A stretch of 64,000 nt of DNA from Streptomyces sp. CB02980 (GTDB taxonomy: Bacteria > Actinomycetota > Actinomycetes > Streptomycetales > Streptomycetaceae), in NCBI RefSeq assembly GCF_014451325.2, contig NZ_JACSCH020000008.1, positions 62,001 to 126,000 of the forward strand, in the 5' to 3' direction. Of this stretch, positions 32,070 to 40,207 are shown piece after piece. Under the pieces are notes generated by a model. That model was not told where the DNA came from and searched no databases. It saw only the letters and a list, made by a program, of their open reading frames with translations. Positions within the stretch are counted from its first letter, which is position 1. Each line of letters starts with the position of its first letter. Made by a program: the position numbers and the translations under genes.

Positions 32070-32723
32070 TTGCACGTCCAGGAGTGGCTGGAGACGATCC
32101 CCGCGGTCGCGGTCTACGTCCTCGTCGGCGTGGTGATCGGGCTGGAGAGCCTGGGCATCCCGCTGCCCGGCGAGATCGTGCTCGTGAGCTCGGCGCTGCT
32201 CGCCTCGCAGCACGGCGACATCAACCCGTACGTCCTCGGCGCGTGCGCCACCGCCGGCGCGATCATCGGTGACTCGATCGGTTACGCGATCGGCCGCAAG
32301 GGCGGACGGCCGCTGCTCGCCTGGCTGGGGAAGAAGTTCCCCAAGCACTTCAGCGAGGCCAACATCGGGCTCGCCGAGCGCTCCTTCCAGAAGTGGGGCA
32401 TGTGGGCGGTCTTCTTCGGCCGCTTCATCGCCCTGCTCCGCATCTTCGCCGGGCCGCTCGCGGGCGTCCTGCACATGCCGTACTGGAAGTTCCTGATCGC
32501 CAACGTCTTCGGCGGCATCCTCTGGGCCGGCGGCACGACGGCCGTCATCTACTCGGTCGGCATCGTCGCGGAGGCCTGGCTCAAGCGCTTCTCGTGGCTG
32601 GGACTCGTCCTCGCCGTGCTGATCGGCGTCGCCTCGATGCTGATCATCAAGAACCGCGCCAAGAAGGCGGCGGCGGAGCAGGCCGAGGCCCCGGAGCCGG
32701 CGCCGGTCGCGGTCGCCGACTGA
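32070..32723 (+). CDS. DedA-family membrane protein
   Basis: 217 residues from TTG 32070 with GGGAGGA upstream. Typical DedA: LESLGIPLPGEIVLVSSALL (about 25-45, re-entrant region), GDSIGYAIGRKGGR (about 70), and FFGRFIALLRIFAGPLAGVLHMPY (about 112-135) with the conserved arginine and proline. Four to five helices and an alanine/glutamate-rich cytosolic tail. DedA proteins flip or recycle membrane lipids (undecaprenyl phosphate or phosphatidylethanolamine) and are tied to membrane potential. Ends at a 44-bp palindromic terminator. Confidence 0.92.
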   Translation: MHVQEWLETIPAVAVYVLVGVVIGLESLGIPLPGEIVLVSSALLASQHGDINPYVLGACATAGAIIGDSIGYAIGRKGGRPLLAWLGKKFPKHFSEANIGLAERSFQKWGMWAVFFGRFIALLRIFAGPLAGVLHMPYWKFLIANVFGGILWAGGTTAVIYSVGIVAEAWLKRFSWLGLVLAVLIGVASMLIIKNRAKKAAAEQAEAPEPAPVAVAD

Positions 32724-32745
32724 GACCGGACCCGCCAGGAGGCAT

Positions 32746-32789
32746 GTGAGGGAGGGCGGCACCCGTCGACGGGTGCCGCCCTCCCTCAC
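32746..32789. terminator. 44-bp perfect palindrome, bidirectional terminator
   Basis: Perfect self-complementary 22-bp arms centred on TCGA (arm starts GTGAGGGAGGGCGGC), placed between the convergent DedA and carbonic anhydrase genes. Confidence 0.85.
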
Positions 32790-32808
32790 GTACCGGACGC
32801 CGGACGGC

Positions 32809-33336
32809 TCACGATCCGAAGGCCTCCGCGTGGCCCTTGGCGAGGTGCAGATACATCTCGGCGTTCAGCCGGATGCCCGCCTGCTCCTCCTCGGTCAGCG
32901 GACGGCGGACCTTCGCGGGGACGCCCGCCACGAGCGAGCCCGGCGGGATCTCCATCCCCTGCGGGACGAGCGCCTGCGCGGCGATCAGCGAACCCGCACC
33001 GATCCGCGCACCGTTGAGGACGGTCGCGCCCATGCCGACGAGCACGTCGTCCTCGATGACGCAGCCGTGCACGGTCGCGTTGTGGCCGACGGTCACGCGG
33101 TCACCGATCGAGACGGGGAAGCCGGGGTCGACATGGACCGTGCAGTTGTCCTGGATGTTGGAGTCCTCGCCGATCGCGATGGGGCCGCAGTCCGCGCGCA
33201 GCACCGCGTGGTACCAGATGCTGGCGCGGGCGGCGAGCGTCACCTCGCCGAGCACGACGGAGGTCGGGGCGGTGAAGGCGGTCGGGTCGATCTGCGGCTC
33301 CTTGCCGCCCACACCCTTGATCAACGCCTCTGTCAT
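32809..33336 (-). CDS. Gamma-class carbonic anhydrase-family protein
   Basis: 175 residues from ATG 33336 with AGGAG 7 nt upstream. Left-handed beta-helix of hexapeptide repeats with gamma-CA histidines: NCTVHVDPG, VTVGHNATVHGC and the closing NAEMYLHLAKGH. The first metal-ligand region reads ADCGPIAIGEDSNIQDN. Family members bind zinc or iron at subunit interfaces; many (YrdA/CaiE type) lack measurable CO2 hydration, so activity is uncertain. Trimeric, cytosolic. Confidence 0.9.
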   Translation of the reverse strand: MTEALIKGVGGKEPQIDPTAFTAPTSVVLGEVTLAARASIWYHAVLRADCGPIAIGEDSNIQDNCTVHVDPGFPVSIGDRVTVGHNATVHGCVIEDDVLVGMGATVLNGARIGAGSLIAAQALVPQGMEIPPGSLVAGVPAKVRRPLTEEEQAGIRLNAEMYLHLAKGHAEAFGS

Positions 33337-33468
33337 GGTTCGCTCCTGATGGTCAGCCGTCATGTCACGCCCGGGGGTGCCCCCCGGGCGCAGCCTATGC
33401 CGTGCCCATGACGGACATCACAGCGCACTGCGGTGATCAGGCACGACGGTGCCGACTACGGTGTCCGG

Positions 33469-34215
33469 GTGCCCAGGAACAGAAACACGTTCTCATCCCT
33501 TGCCGCCTGGCGGCGCCGGATGCTCAACCGTGCCGTGCAGGGCGGCTGGCGCTGGGTGCAGGAGACCGGATCCGTCACGGCAGAGCACCCCGGGAAGCTG
33601 CGTTTCCGCCGGCTCGGCGCGGGCACCCGGCTCGCGTTCCCGCAGGGCACGGTCTTCGGCGAGCGGTGGATCGAGATCGGCGAGTGCTGCATCGTCGCCG
33701 AGCAGGTCACGCTGACGGCCGGGATGCTGCCGGGCCTGGACCTCGGGACGGACACGGTGCTGACGCTCGGCGACGGCGTCGTCCTCGGCCGGGGCAGCCA
33801 TGTGATCGCCGACGCGAAGGTGACCATCGGCTCGGACACATACTGCGGTCCGTACGTCTACATCACCTCGACCAACCACAGTTACGACGACCCGGACGAG
33901 CCGGTCGGCCGTCAGTGGCCCCGCTCGGAGCCCGTCACGATCGGCCCCGGCTGCTGGCTCGGCACGGGCTCAGTGATCCTGCCCGGCGCCCGCATCGGCC
34001 GGAATGTGGTCGTCGCCGCGGGCGCGGTGGTGCGCGGCGAGGTGCCCGACCACTCGGTGGTCGCGGGCGCCCCGGCGAAGGTCGTCCGCAGCTGGGACAG
34101 GGAGAAGGGCTGGCAGCCCCCGCTGCGGACCCCGGCCCCGGTCCCGATCCCCGACCACGTGACCTCCGAACAGCTCGCGGCGCTCGCGGCGTGGGAGGTC
34201 GAGCAGGCGCGTTAG
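33469..34215 (+). CDS. Left-handed beta-helix (hexapeptide) acyltransferase
   Basis: 248 residues from GTG 33469 (start VPRNRNTFSSL); an earlier in-frame GTG at 33433 adds 12 residues. Hexapeptide repeats: LTLGDGVVLGRGSHVIADAKVTIGSD and VTIGPGCWLGTGSVILPGARIGRNVVVAAGAVV, with catalytic His in STNHSYDDP (about 138). Resembles the maltose/galactoside acetyltransferase group and glycan O-acetyltransferases, which use acetyl-CoA. Acceptor unknown; no glycan cluster adjoins it. N-terminal 40 residues are Arg/Trp-rich. Confidence 0.85.
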   Translation: MPRNRNTFSSLAAWRRRMLNRAVQGGWRWVQETGSVTAEHPGKLRFRRLGAGTRLAFPQGTVFGERWIEIGECCIVAEQVTLTAGMLPGLDLGTDTVLTLGDGVVLGRGSHVIADAKVTIGSDTYCGPYVYITSTNHSYDDPDEPVGRQWPRSEPVTIGPGCWLGTGSVILPGARIGRNVVVAAGAVVRGEVPDHSVVAGAPAKVVRSWDREKGWQPPLRTPAPVPIPDHVTSEQLAALAAWEVEQAR

Positions 34216-34242
34216 GCCGGCCCGCCTGGCCTGTCGGCCCGC

Positions 34243-35106
34243 CTAGCCCGTCGCGAGGAGGACCGTGCCCACCAGGGCGAGGCCCGCGCCCGCCGCCTGG
34301 ATCGCGCGGAGGCGTTCCTTGAGGACGCCGTAGGCCGCGAGCGCCGTGACCACCGGGTAGAGGCTGGCGAGGACGGCGGCGACCGTGACCGGGCCCTGCT
34401 GGGCGGCGATCGCGTACGTACCGTTCGCGGCGACGTCGGCGAGGCCGACGAACGCGAGGGCCGGGAGAGCCGCGCGGATCACCTGCGGGCCGCCCTCGGG
34501 CAGGGCCCTGCCTCCGCGCTTCACCGAGGCGTAGAGGGCCCCGCCGCCCACCAGGACGTTGGTGACGCGCTGGACGAAGAGGGCCAGGAACAGGCCGGTG
34601 ACCGTCGTGGAGGCCTCGGCGATCAGCGCCATCACCGAGCCGAAGCCGAAGGCCGCGACCAGGGTGAGCAGGACCGCCTGGCGCTGGACGGGCGCCCCGC
34701 GCAGCTCCGGTCCGCCGGCGAGGACCACGCCGAGGATCGCCACGCCGATCCCGGCGAACTGGACGAGCCCCGGCCGGTCTCCGACGAGCAGGCCGACCGA
34801 GACGGGGACGACGACGCCGAGCGAACCGAGCGGCGAGACCACGCCCATCGGGCCGAGCGCGAGCGCCTTGTAGAAGGCGAGCATGGCAGCCGGGCCGACG
34901 ACGCCCGCCCCGACCGCGTACCAGAGCTGCGGTCCCGCCTCGGTCCACGCGCCGGTCGCGAGGACGACGGTGCCGAGGACGACGACCGCGAGCAGCTGGG
35001 AGACCACGACGACCGTGAGGGCGGGGATCCGGCGCGTCAGGAGCCCGCCGCCGAAGTCGGCGAGGCCCCACAGAAGGCTGGTGGCCAGGGCGAACAGGGC
35101 GGTCAT
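34243..35106 (-). CDS. EamA/DMT-superfamily transporter
   Basis: 287 residues with about ten hydrophobic helices in two EamA halves (LFALATSLLWGLADFGGG near the start; AALPALAFVGLADVAANG and ASLYPVVTALAAYGVLKERL in the second). Likely exports amino acids, metabolites or drugs; no substrate clue. Divergent from an XRE-cupin regulator whose gene lies 104 bp away with a perfect dyad between, so it is probably under that regulator's control. Confidence 0.88.
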   Translation of the reverse strand: MTALFALATSLLWGLADFGGGLLTRRIPALTVVVVSQLLAVVVLGTVVLATGAWTEAGPQLWYAVGAGVVGPAAMLAFYKALALGPMGVVSPLGSLGVVVPVSVGLLVGDRPGLVQFAGIGVAILGVVLAGGPELRGAPVQRQAVLLTLVAAFGFGSVMALIAEASTTVTGLFLALFVQRVTNVLVGGGALYASVKRGGRALPEGGPQVIRAALPALAFVGLADVAANGTYAIAAQQGPVTVAAVLASLYPVVTALAAYGVLKERLRAIQAAGAGLALVGTVLLATG

Positions 35107-35166
35107 GAGTCCTCGCAGTCACGGGCGGCAGTACAGTGCAGTGAACAATCGGGTGCACCCCACCGT

Positions 35167-35184
35167 AGTTCAGTGTATTGAACT
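35167..35184. promoter_or_regulatory. Operator AGTTCA-N6-TGAACT between the EamA and XRE-cupin genes
   Basis: Perfect 6-bp arms in the intergenic gap. A second dyad, TCCAA-N4-TTGGA at 35191-35204, adjoins the XRE gene start. Plausible sites for autoregulation and transporter control. Confidence 0.6.
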
Positions 35185-35210
35185 CTGTCATCCAAAATAT
35201 TGGACGGAAT

Positions 35211-35783
35211 GTGTCGGACCTCGATCAGCTCACGCAGTCGCTCGCCCGGAACCTGAAGCGCTGGCGCAAGGAGCGGGGACTCACCCTGGACGCCCTCGCC
35301 GCACGGGCGGGCGTCAGCCGCGGCATGATCATCCAGATCGAACAGGCCCGGACGAACCCCAGCGTCGGCACCACCGTGAAGCTCGCCGACGCGCTCGGCG
35401 TCTCCATCACGACGCTGCTCGACTACGAGCAGGGCCCCCAGGTCCGGATCGTCCCGCCGGACCAGGCCGTCCGCATGTGGTCCACCTCCACCGGAAGCCA
35501 CACCACCCTGCTCGTCGGCACCGAGGCCCGCGGCCCCCTGGAGCTGTGGTCCTGGACCCTCATGCCGGGCGACGGCAGCGCCTCCGACCCGCACCCCGAC
35601 GGGACGATCGAACTCCTCAACGTCACCGCGGGAGTCCTCACCCTGGTCGTCGACGGCGAGGAACACCGCCTGCCGGCCGGCACCTCCGCCGTCTTCGAGG
35701 CCAACACGGGGCACGAGTACCGCAACGACGGCGACGAGCCGGCCGAGATGACGATGGCCGTCTCCATCCCGCCCGTACGCTGA
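35211..35783 (+). CDS. XRE-family regulator with C-terminal cupin domain
   Basis: 190 residues from GTG 35211 (an in-frame TTG at 35178 lies inside the operator). N-terminal helix-turn-helix (about 9-65): NLKRWRKERGLTLDALAARAGVSRGMIIQIEQ. C-terminal double-stranded beta-helix (about 85-185): ELWSWTLMPGDGSASDPHPDGT, LLNVTAGVLTLVVDGEEHRLPAGTS, then FEANTGHEYRN, giving the HxH...H-like metal or ligand site. Such XRE-cupins often sense small metabolites. Probably controls the divergent EamA transporter and itself through the dyad at 35167. Confidence 0.9.
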   Translation: MSDLDQLTQSLARNLKRWRKERGLTLDALAARAGVSRGMIIQIEQARTNPSVGTTVKLADALGVSITTLLDYEQGPQVRIVPPDQAVRMWSTSTGSHTTLLVGTEARGPLELWSWTLMPGDGSASDPHPDGTIELLNVTAGVLTLVVDGEEHRLPAGTSAVFEANTGHEYRNDGDEPAEMTMAVSIPPVR

Positions 35784-35874
35784 GACGCCCCGAGTCCGCC
35801 CGCCCGTACCCTCGGCCGCCCGTACGTCGAGACGAGCGTCCGGGTCCCGGGCGGTCGTTGTTAGCGTGAGGCGT

Positions 35875-36438
35875 ATGCGCGCACCCATCGGCACCTTCGA
35901 CGACGCCCGGCCCGCCCCCGACTGCCTCGACCTGCTGACCGGCCCCGTCGCCGCCGCCGTCCGGGCCTGGACCGGGCCCGTACCGGCCGATCGGCTGCTG
36001 TACGTGGACACCGACCCGGCCATCGCCGACACCGCGGTCTTCGTCGAGCACTACGGGCCCGCCCTGCTCGACGAGTCCGCGAACTGCGTCGTCGTCGCGG
36101 GCAGGCGCGGCGAGACGACCACCCTGGCCGCGTGCGTCGTGAAGTCGGCGACACGGGTCGACGTCAACGGGGTCGTACGCAAGCACCTCGGCGCCCGCAA
36201 GGCCTCGTTCGCGCCGATGGACACCGCGACCGGCGAGACCGGCATGGAGTACGGCGGCATCACCCCCATCGGCCTTCCGGCCGACTGGCCCCTCCTCGTG
36301 GACGCCGCCGTGGTGGACACCGAGTGGGTCCTGGTCGGCAGCGGCCGCAGGCGGGGCAAGCTCATCCTGCCGGGCAAGGCCTTCGCGCAACTCCCGGGCG
36401 CCGTCGTCCTGGAGGGGCTCGGCGTCCCCGTCGCCTGA
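35875..36438 (+). CDS. YbaK/EbsC-family aminoacyl-tRNA deacylase
   Basis: 187 residues from ATG 35875, with GAGG in GTGAGGCGT just before it and a TAGCGT hexamer 7 nt before the ATG. YbaK fold with the conserved substrate pocket: CVVVAGRRGETTTLAACVV, VNGVVRKHLGARKASFAP and METGM-like GETGMEYGGITPIGLPADWPLLVD. The lysine and Gly-Gly pattern point to free-standing deacylases of mis-charged tRNA (Cys-tRNAPro or Ala-tRNAPro types). Specificity unknown. Convergent with the CoA-binding gene 23 bp away. Confidence 0.9.
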   Translation: MRAPIGTFDDARPAPDCLDLLTGPVAAAVRAWTGPVPADRLLYVDTDPAIADTAVFVEHYGPALLDESANCVVVAGRRGETTTLAACVVKSATRVDVNGVVRKHLGARKASFAPMDTATGETGMEYGGITPIGLPADWPLLVDAAVVDTEWVLVGSGRRRGKLILPGKAFAQLPGAVVLEGLGVPVA

Positions 36439-36461
36439 GGCCCCGAAGAGCCCCGAGGGCC

Positions 36462-36902
36462 TCAGCCCAGGCGCGGGATCTCGATCGCGGGGCAGCGGTC
36501 CATGATCATGTCCAGGCCCGCCGCGCGCGTGCGGGCGAAGGCGGACTCGTCGATGACGTCCAGCTGGAACCAGACCGCCTTCGCACCGACCGCGACCGCC
36601 TCGTCGGCGATCCCGCCCGCCTGCTCGCTGTTGACGAAGACATCGACGACATCGACCGGGAACGGGATGTCGGCGAGGGACGCGTACCCCTGCTCGCCGT
36701 GGACGGTCTCCGCCTTCGGGTGGACCGGGACGATCCGCTTCCCGAAGCGCTGGAGGACGGCCGCCACGCCGTACGCGGCCCGCCGCGTGTTCGTGGAGAG
36801 GCCGACCACCGCCCAGGTGTCGCCGGTGGACGTGAGGATCCGCCGTACGGTCTCCTCGGCGGAGTAGCCGGTCGGGTCGGCGGTCGTGTTCTCGACGCTC
36901 AT
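36462..36902 (-). CDS. CoA-binding domain protein (CoA_binding_2)
   Basis: 146 residues from ATG 36902; an in-frame start at 37013 would add 37 residues of weak coding look. Rossmann fold: TWAVVGLSTNTRRAAYGVAAVL (about 27-48), RIVPVHPKAETVHGEQGY, VDVVDVFVNSEQAGG and the final NRCP-like MIMDRCPAIEI. The family binds CoA and is often fused to acetyltransferases; the free-standing form has no defined function. The upstream gene on the same strand is a carboxylesterase 79 bp away. Confidence 0.88.
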   Translation of the reverse strand: MSVENTTADPTGYSAEETVRRILTSTGDTWAVVGLSTNTRRAAYGVAAVLQRFGKRIVPVHPKAETVHGEQGYASLADIPFPVDVVDVFVNSEQAGGIADEAVAVGAKAVWFQLDVIDESAFARTRAAGLDMIMDRCPAIEIPRLG

Positions 36903-36981
36903 CGCGCTCGCTGCCTCTCTTCGGTGTGGCCCGTCAGCCACGTCAACCGGCCACCACCTGCCGTGATTCCCGCCATCGCCC

Positions 36982-38490
36982 TCAGGCGTCCCAGGCCCGC
37001 CGTTCGGCCTCACGCGGGGCCTCGACCAGGGACGGGAGGCCCGGGCCGAAGGTCATCACCGGGCGGGCCGGATCCCACCGGCGCCAGCCCGGGTCGCCCG
37101 TCGCCGCGAAGGACACCCAGGCCGCGTGCATCGCCGCCGCCAGGTCGCGCGGCGCGTCAGGTCCCGCCAGCGCGCGGGTCTCCGGCAGGTCGAGCGTGTC
37201 GAAGACGAAGCCGAGTTCCAGAGCGTGACAGGCGCCGAGGCCGAGCACGGGGGAGCGCCAGCCGAACTCGTACAGATACGTCCCCGCGCGCGCGTCCGTC
37301 CCCAGACGACCGCCGGAGCGGAGCCGGGCGTCCGCGAGGTCGTTCAGCGGGATCCTGAGCAGCTTGTCCGTGGCGAGCGCGCCCAGGACCTCGCCCGGCT
37401 TCTCCTGCGGACGGCCCGCGCGGTACACCCGGGCAGTCCGGGACGGCACCTTCGTCCTCCACAGCAGGAGCCGCTGGACCACGGGGCCCACCCGGTCCGT
37501 GACCCCGCTCGGCACGAACCACAGCCGGTACTCCTCCGTGGTCGTGCCCATCAGCAGATCCACTTCGGCCGAGGCCCCGTCCGCGAGCGCCTCCGCCGGA
37601 TCGCGCGGCACCACCTCGCCGTCCACGACGATCTGGAAGGAGTGACCGCCGGTCAGCGGCGACCCCTTGCCGGTCACCTCCGTCTGCGCCGCGAGCAGCC
37701 GATCCCGGTCCACGCGCGCGAAGGCATCCGCCGTGGCCGGCACCTTCAGCCGGGCGGCCACCGCCTCCGTGGTCCGGCGCGCCCTGTCGAGCGGCTGGGC
37801 GATGGGCGCCCCGCTCTGCACCACCGCCCGGCGGAACAGTCCCTTCGCGAGCGGCGAGGCGAGCAGCGCGGCGATCGAGATCGCGCCCGCCGACTCGCCG
37901 AAGACCGTCACCCGCTCCGGGTCCCCGCCGAAGGCCGCGATGCTGTCCCGTACCCAGGTCAGCGCCGCGATCTGGTCGCGCAGGCCGAGGTTGCAGGGGG
38001 CGTCGGGGAAGACCCCGAACCCCTCGATCCCCAGCCGGTAGTTGACCGAGACGAGGACGACTCCGTCGCGGGCGAAGGCGGTGCCGTCGTAGACGGGGAC
38101 CGCCGAGGAGCCGTGGACGAGCGAACCGCCGTGGATCCAGACCATCACCGGGCGGCCGCCCTCACCGGGACCCCCGTCCGTGCCACCCGGGCGGTCCGGG
38201 GCGTCCCACGGGGCCCACACATTCAGGTTGAGGCAGTCGTCGCCCGCGATGTCGGGGTCGGGGAGCAGCGCGTCGAGCGGTGGGGCGTACGGGCGTTTCG
38301 GCGCCGTCGCGCCGAAGGCCGTGGCCTCCCGCACCCCGTCCCAGGGCTCGACCGGCTCAGGCGCCCGGAACCGCAGCGGGCCCACCGGGGCCTGTGCGTA
38401 CGGCACGCCGAGGAAGGCGGCCACCCCGTCCTTCGCCGAGCCGCGCAGGGCTCCGTACCGGATCAGGACCTCGGGTCCCCGCTCCACCAT
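36982..38490 (-). CDS. Type B carboxylesterase/lipase
   Basis: 502 residues, full-length alpha/beta hydrolase. N-terminal GVPYAQAPVGPLRF, EDCLNLNVW-like GDDCLNLNVWAP (about 80), oxyanion hole WIHGGSLVHG, nucleophile VTVFGESAGAISIAALL (Ser about 196), and a C-terminal His in LGACHALELGF. Type B esterases hydrolyse broad carboxylic esters, including antibiotics and drugs. No signal peptide, so cytosolic. Thirty-one bp before the acyl-CoA ligase on the same strand, so the two are likely co-transcribed. Confidence 0.92.
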   Translation of the reverse strand: MVERGPEVLIRYGALRGSAKDGVAAFLGVPYAQAPVGPLRFRAPEPVEPWDGVREATAFGATAPKRPYAPPLDALLPDPDIAGDDCLNLNVWAPWDAPDRPGGTDGGPGEGGRPVMVWIHGGSLVHGSSAVPVYDGTAFARDGVVLVSVNYRLGIEGFGVFPDAPCNLGLRDQIAALTWVRDSIAAFGGDPERVTVFGESAGAISIAALLASPLAKGLFRRAVVQSGAPIAQPLDRARRTTEAVAARLKVPATADAFARVDRDRLLAAQTEVTGKGSPLTGGHSFQIVVDGEVVPRDPAEALADGASAEVDLLMGTTTEEYRLWFVPSGVTDRVGPVVQRLLLWRTKVPSRTARVYRAGRPQEKPGEVLGALATDKLLRIPLNDLADARLRSGGRLGTDARAGTYLYEFGWRSPVLGLGACHALELGFVFDTLDLPETRALAGPDAPRDLAAAMHAAWVSFAATGDPGWRRWDPARPVMTFGPGLPSLVEAPREAERRAWDA

Positions 38491-38521
38491 CGATGCCGCC
38501 CTTCCTCGGAACGTCGGAGTA

Positions 38522-40021
38522 TCAGGCCTGCGGCCCGGCCTGCGCCACCAGCGCGCGCTTCAGGATCTTGCCCGTCGGGCCCAGTGGCAGCTCCTCGACG
38601 AAACGCACGATCCGGGGGTACTTGTGGCGGCCGAGCCGCTCCCGCGACCAGTCGACCAGCTCGTCCTCGGAGAGCGGGGCGGCGCCCGCGCGGCGCACCA
38701 CCACCGCGCAGACCTCCTCGCCCTTCGCGTCGTCGGGGACGCCGATCACGGCGACCTCCGAGACCGCGGGGTGGCGCACGAGCACCTCCTCGACCTCGCG
38801 CGGGTAGATGTTGAAGCCGCCGCGGATGACCAGGTCCTTCTTCCGGTCCACGATCCGCAGGAAGCCGTCCTCGTCCCGAACACCCAGGTCGCCCGTGCGG
38901 AACCAGCCGTCCACGACCGCCGCCGCGGTCGCCTCCGGGTCGTCGAGGTAGCCGGCGAAGACGTTGTGCCCGCGCACCACGACCTCACCGATCCCGCCGT
39001 CCGCGAGCAGCAGGACCTCGTCGTCCACGGCCGCGTCCGCGATGCCCACCTCCACACCCCAGACCGGGTGCCCGACCGTGCCGGGCCGGCGGCCGATGTG
39101 CGGCTGGTTGAAGGTCGCGACCGGCGAGGTCTCCGTCAGGCCGTACCCCTCCAGGACCTGCGTGCGGAAGGTCTCCTCGAAGCGCTCCAGGACGGCGACC
39201 GGCAGCGCGGCTCCACCCGAAACGGCGGCGCGCAGGGCCTCCGGCCGTACGTCGGAACCGGCCGCCGCCTCCACCAGGGCGTGGTACATCGTCGGTACGC
39301 CCATGAAGACCGTCACGCCCTCGTCGGCCAGCACCCGCAGGGCGGCCGGGCCGCTGAACCGGGGCATCAGCACGAGCGTCGCGCCCTGCCGGAGCGTCCC
39401 GTTCATCGCGCAGGTCTGGCCGTAGCTGTGGAAGAGCGGCAGACAGCCGAGGACCACGTCGCCCGCGCCGAGCCCGAGCAGGTCCTGCGAGGTCACCGAG
39501 GCGTTCATGACGATGTTGAGATGGGTGAGCAGGGCCCCCTTGGGGCGGCCCGTCGTTCCGCTCGTGTAGAGGATCACCGCGGTGTCCGAGGGCTCCGCCG
39601 GCTCGGCGGCGGCGAGCGGCCGCGCGGTCGAGGGCGCCCCCTGGAAGGCGCGTACGCCGGCCGCGCGCGCCGCCTCGTCGGCGACCGCCCACAGCGGCCC
39701 GCCGCTGACGATGCCCACCGCGCCGCTGTGCTCCAGGACGTACCGCACCTCGTCGGCGACGAGCAGCGCGTGCACCGGGACGACCGTCGCGCCGGCGGCG
39801 AGCGCGCCGTAGTACACCCGCAGGAACTCGATCGTGTTCGGCAGCAGTACGGCCAGCCGGTCGCCCGGCTTCACCCCGGCCTCGCGCAGCCCGGCGGCGC
39901 AGCGCAGCGCCTCCGTCCACAGCTCGCCGTAGGTCAGCCGGGTCGCGCCCTCCACGACCGCGATCCGGTCGGGGAAGTGGCGGGCGGACTCGCCGAGGAC
40001 GCCGGCGACGCTCAGTGACAT
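38522..40021 (-). CDS. Long-chain fatty-acid/acyl-CoA ligase (AMP-forming)
   Basis: 499 residues from ATG 40021 with GGAG 6 nt upstream; the frame continues to 40216 without support. Adenylate-forming enzyme motifs: ILYTSGTTGRPKGALLTHLN (about 150-169), GYGLTETSPVATFN (about 290), GWFRTGDLGVRDEDGFLRI (about 365) and the C-terminal PTGKILKRALV catalytic lysine. Normal length for acyl-CoA synthetases. It activates a fatty or aromatic acid with ATP and CoA; the substrate is unclear. Operon with the esterase suggests release and activation of the same acid. Confidence 0.92.
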   Translation of the reverse strand: MSLSVAGVLGESARHFPDRIAVVEGATRLTYGELWTEALRCAAGLREAGVKPGDRLAVLLPNTIEFLRVYYGALAAGATVVPVHALLVADEVRYVLEHSGAVGIVSGGPLWAVADEAARAAGVRAFQGAPSTARPLAAAEPAEPSDTAVILYTSGTTGRPKGALLTHLNIVMNASVTSQDLLGLGAGDVVLGCLPLFHSYGQTCAMNGTLRQGATLVLMPRFSGPAALRVLADEGVTVFMGVPTMYHALVEAAAGSDVRPEALRAAVSGGAALPVAVLERFEETFRTQVLEGYGLTETSPVATFNQPHIGRRPGTVGHPVWGVEVGIADAAVDDEVLLLADGGIGEVVVRGHNVFAGYLDDPEATAAAVVDGWFRTGDLGVRDEDGFLRIVDRKKDLVIRGGFNIYPREVEEVLVRHPAVSEVAVIGVPDDAKGEEVCAVVVRRAGAAPLSEDELVDWSRERLGRHKYPRIVRFVEELPLGPTGKILKRALVAQAGPQA

Positions 40022-40194
40022 GGCACGCTCCAGATACGCGGAGTCAACAGCTCCGTTGACGATCGGTGACACGGCACAGAATCCGCCGCGACCCCGTCCG
40101 GACGCCATGTGCAGGTGCCCACCATGTGGCCCGTAGAGCTGGGCAGTGGCCCCGCCGTCCCGCCCGACCCGTGGCATTCGCCAAATCCCGGCGC

Positions 40195-40200
40195 TACCGT
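40195..40200 (+). promoter_or_regulatory. -10 hexamer TACCGT, probable leaderless start of the PucR regulator
   Basis: TACCGT ends 7 nt before the ATG at 40208; no ribosome site is present. Confidence 0.4.
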
Positions 40201-40207
40201 GCGAGCC

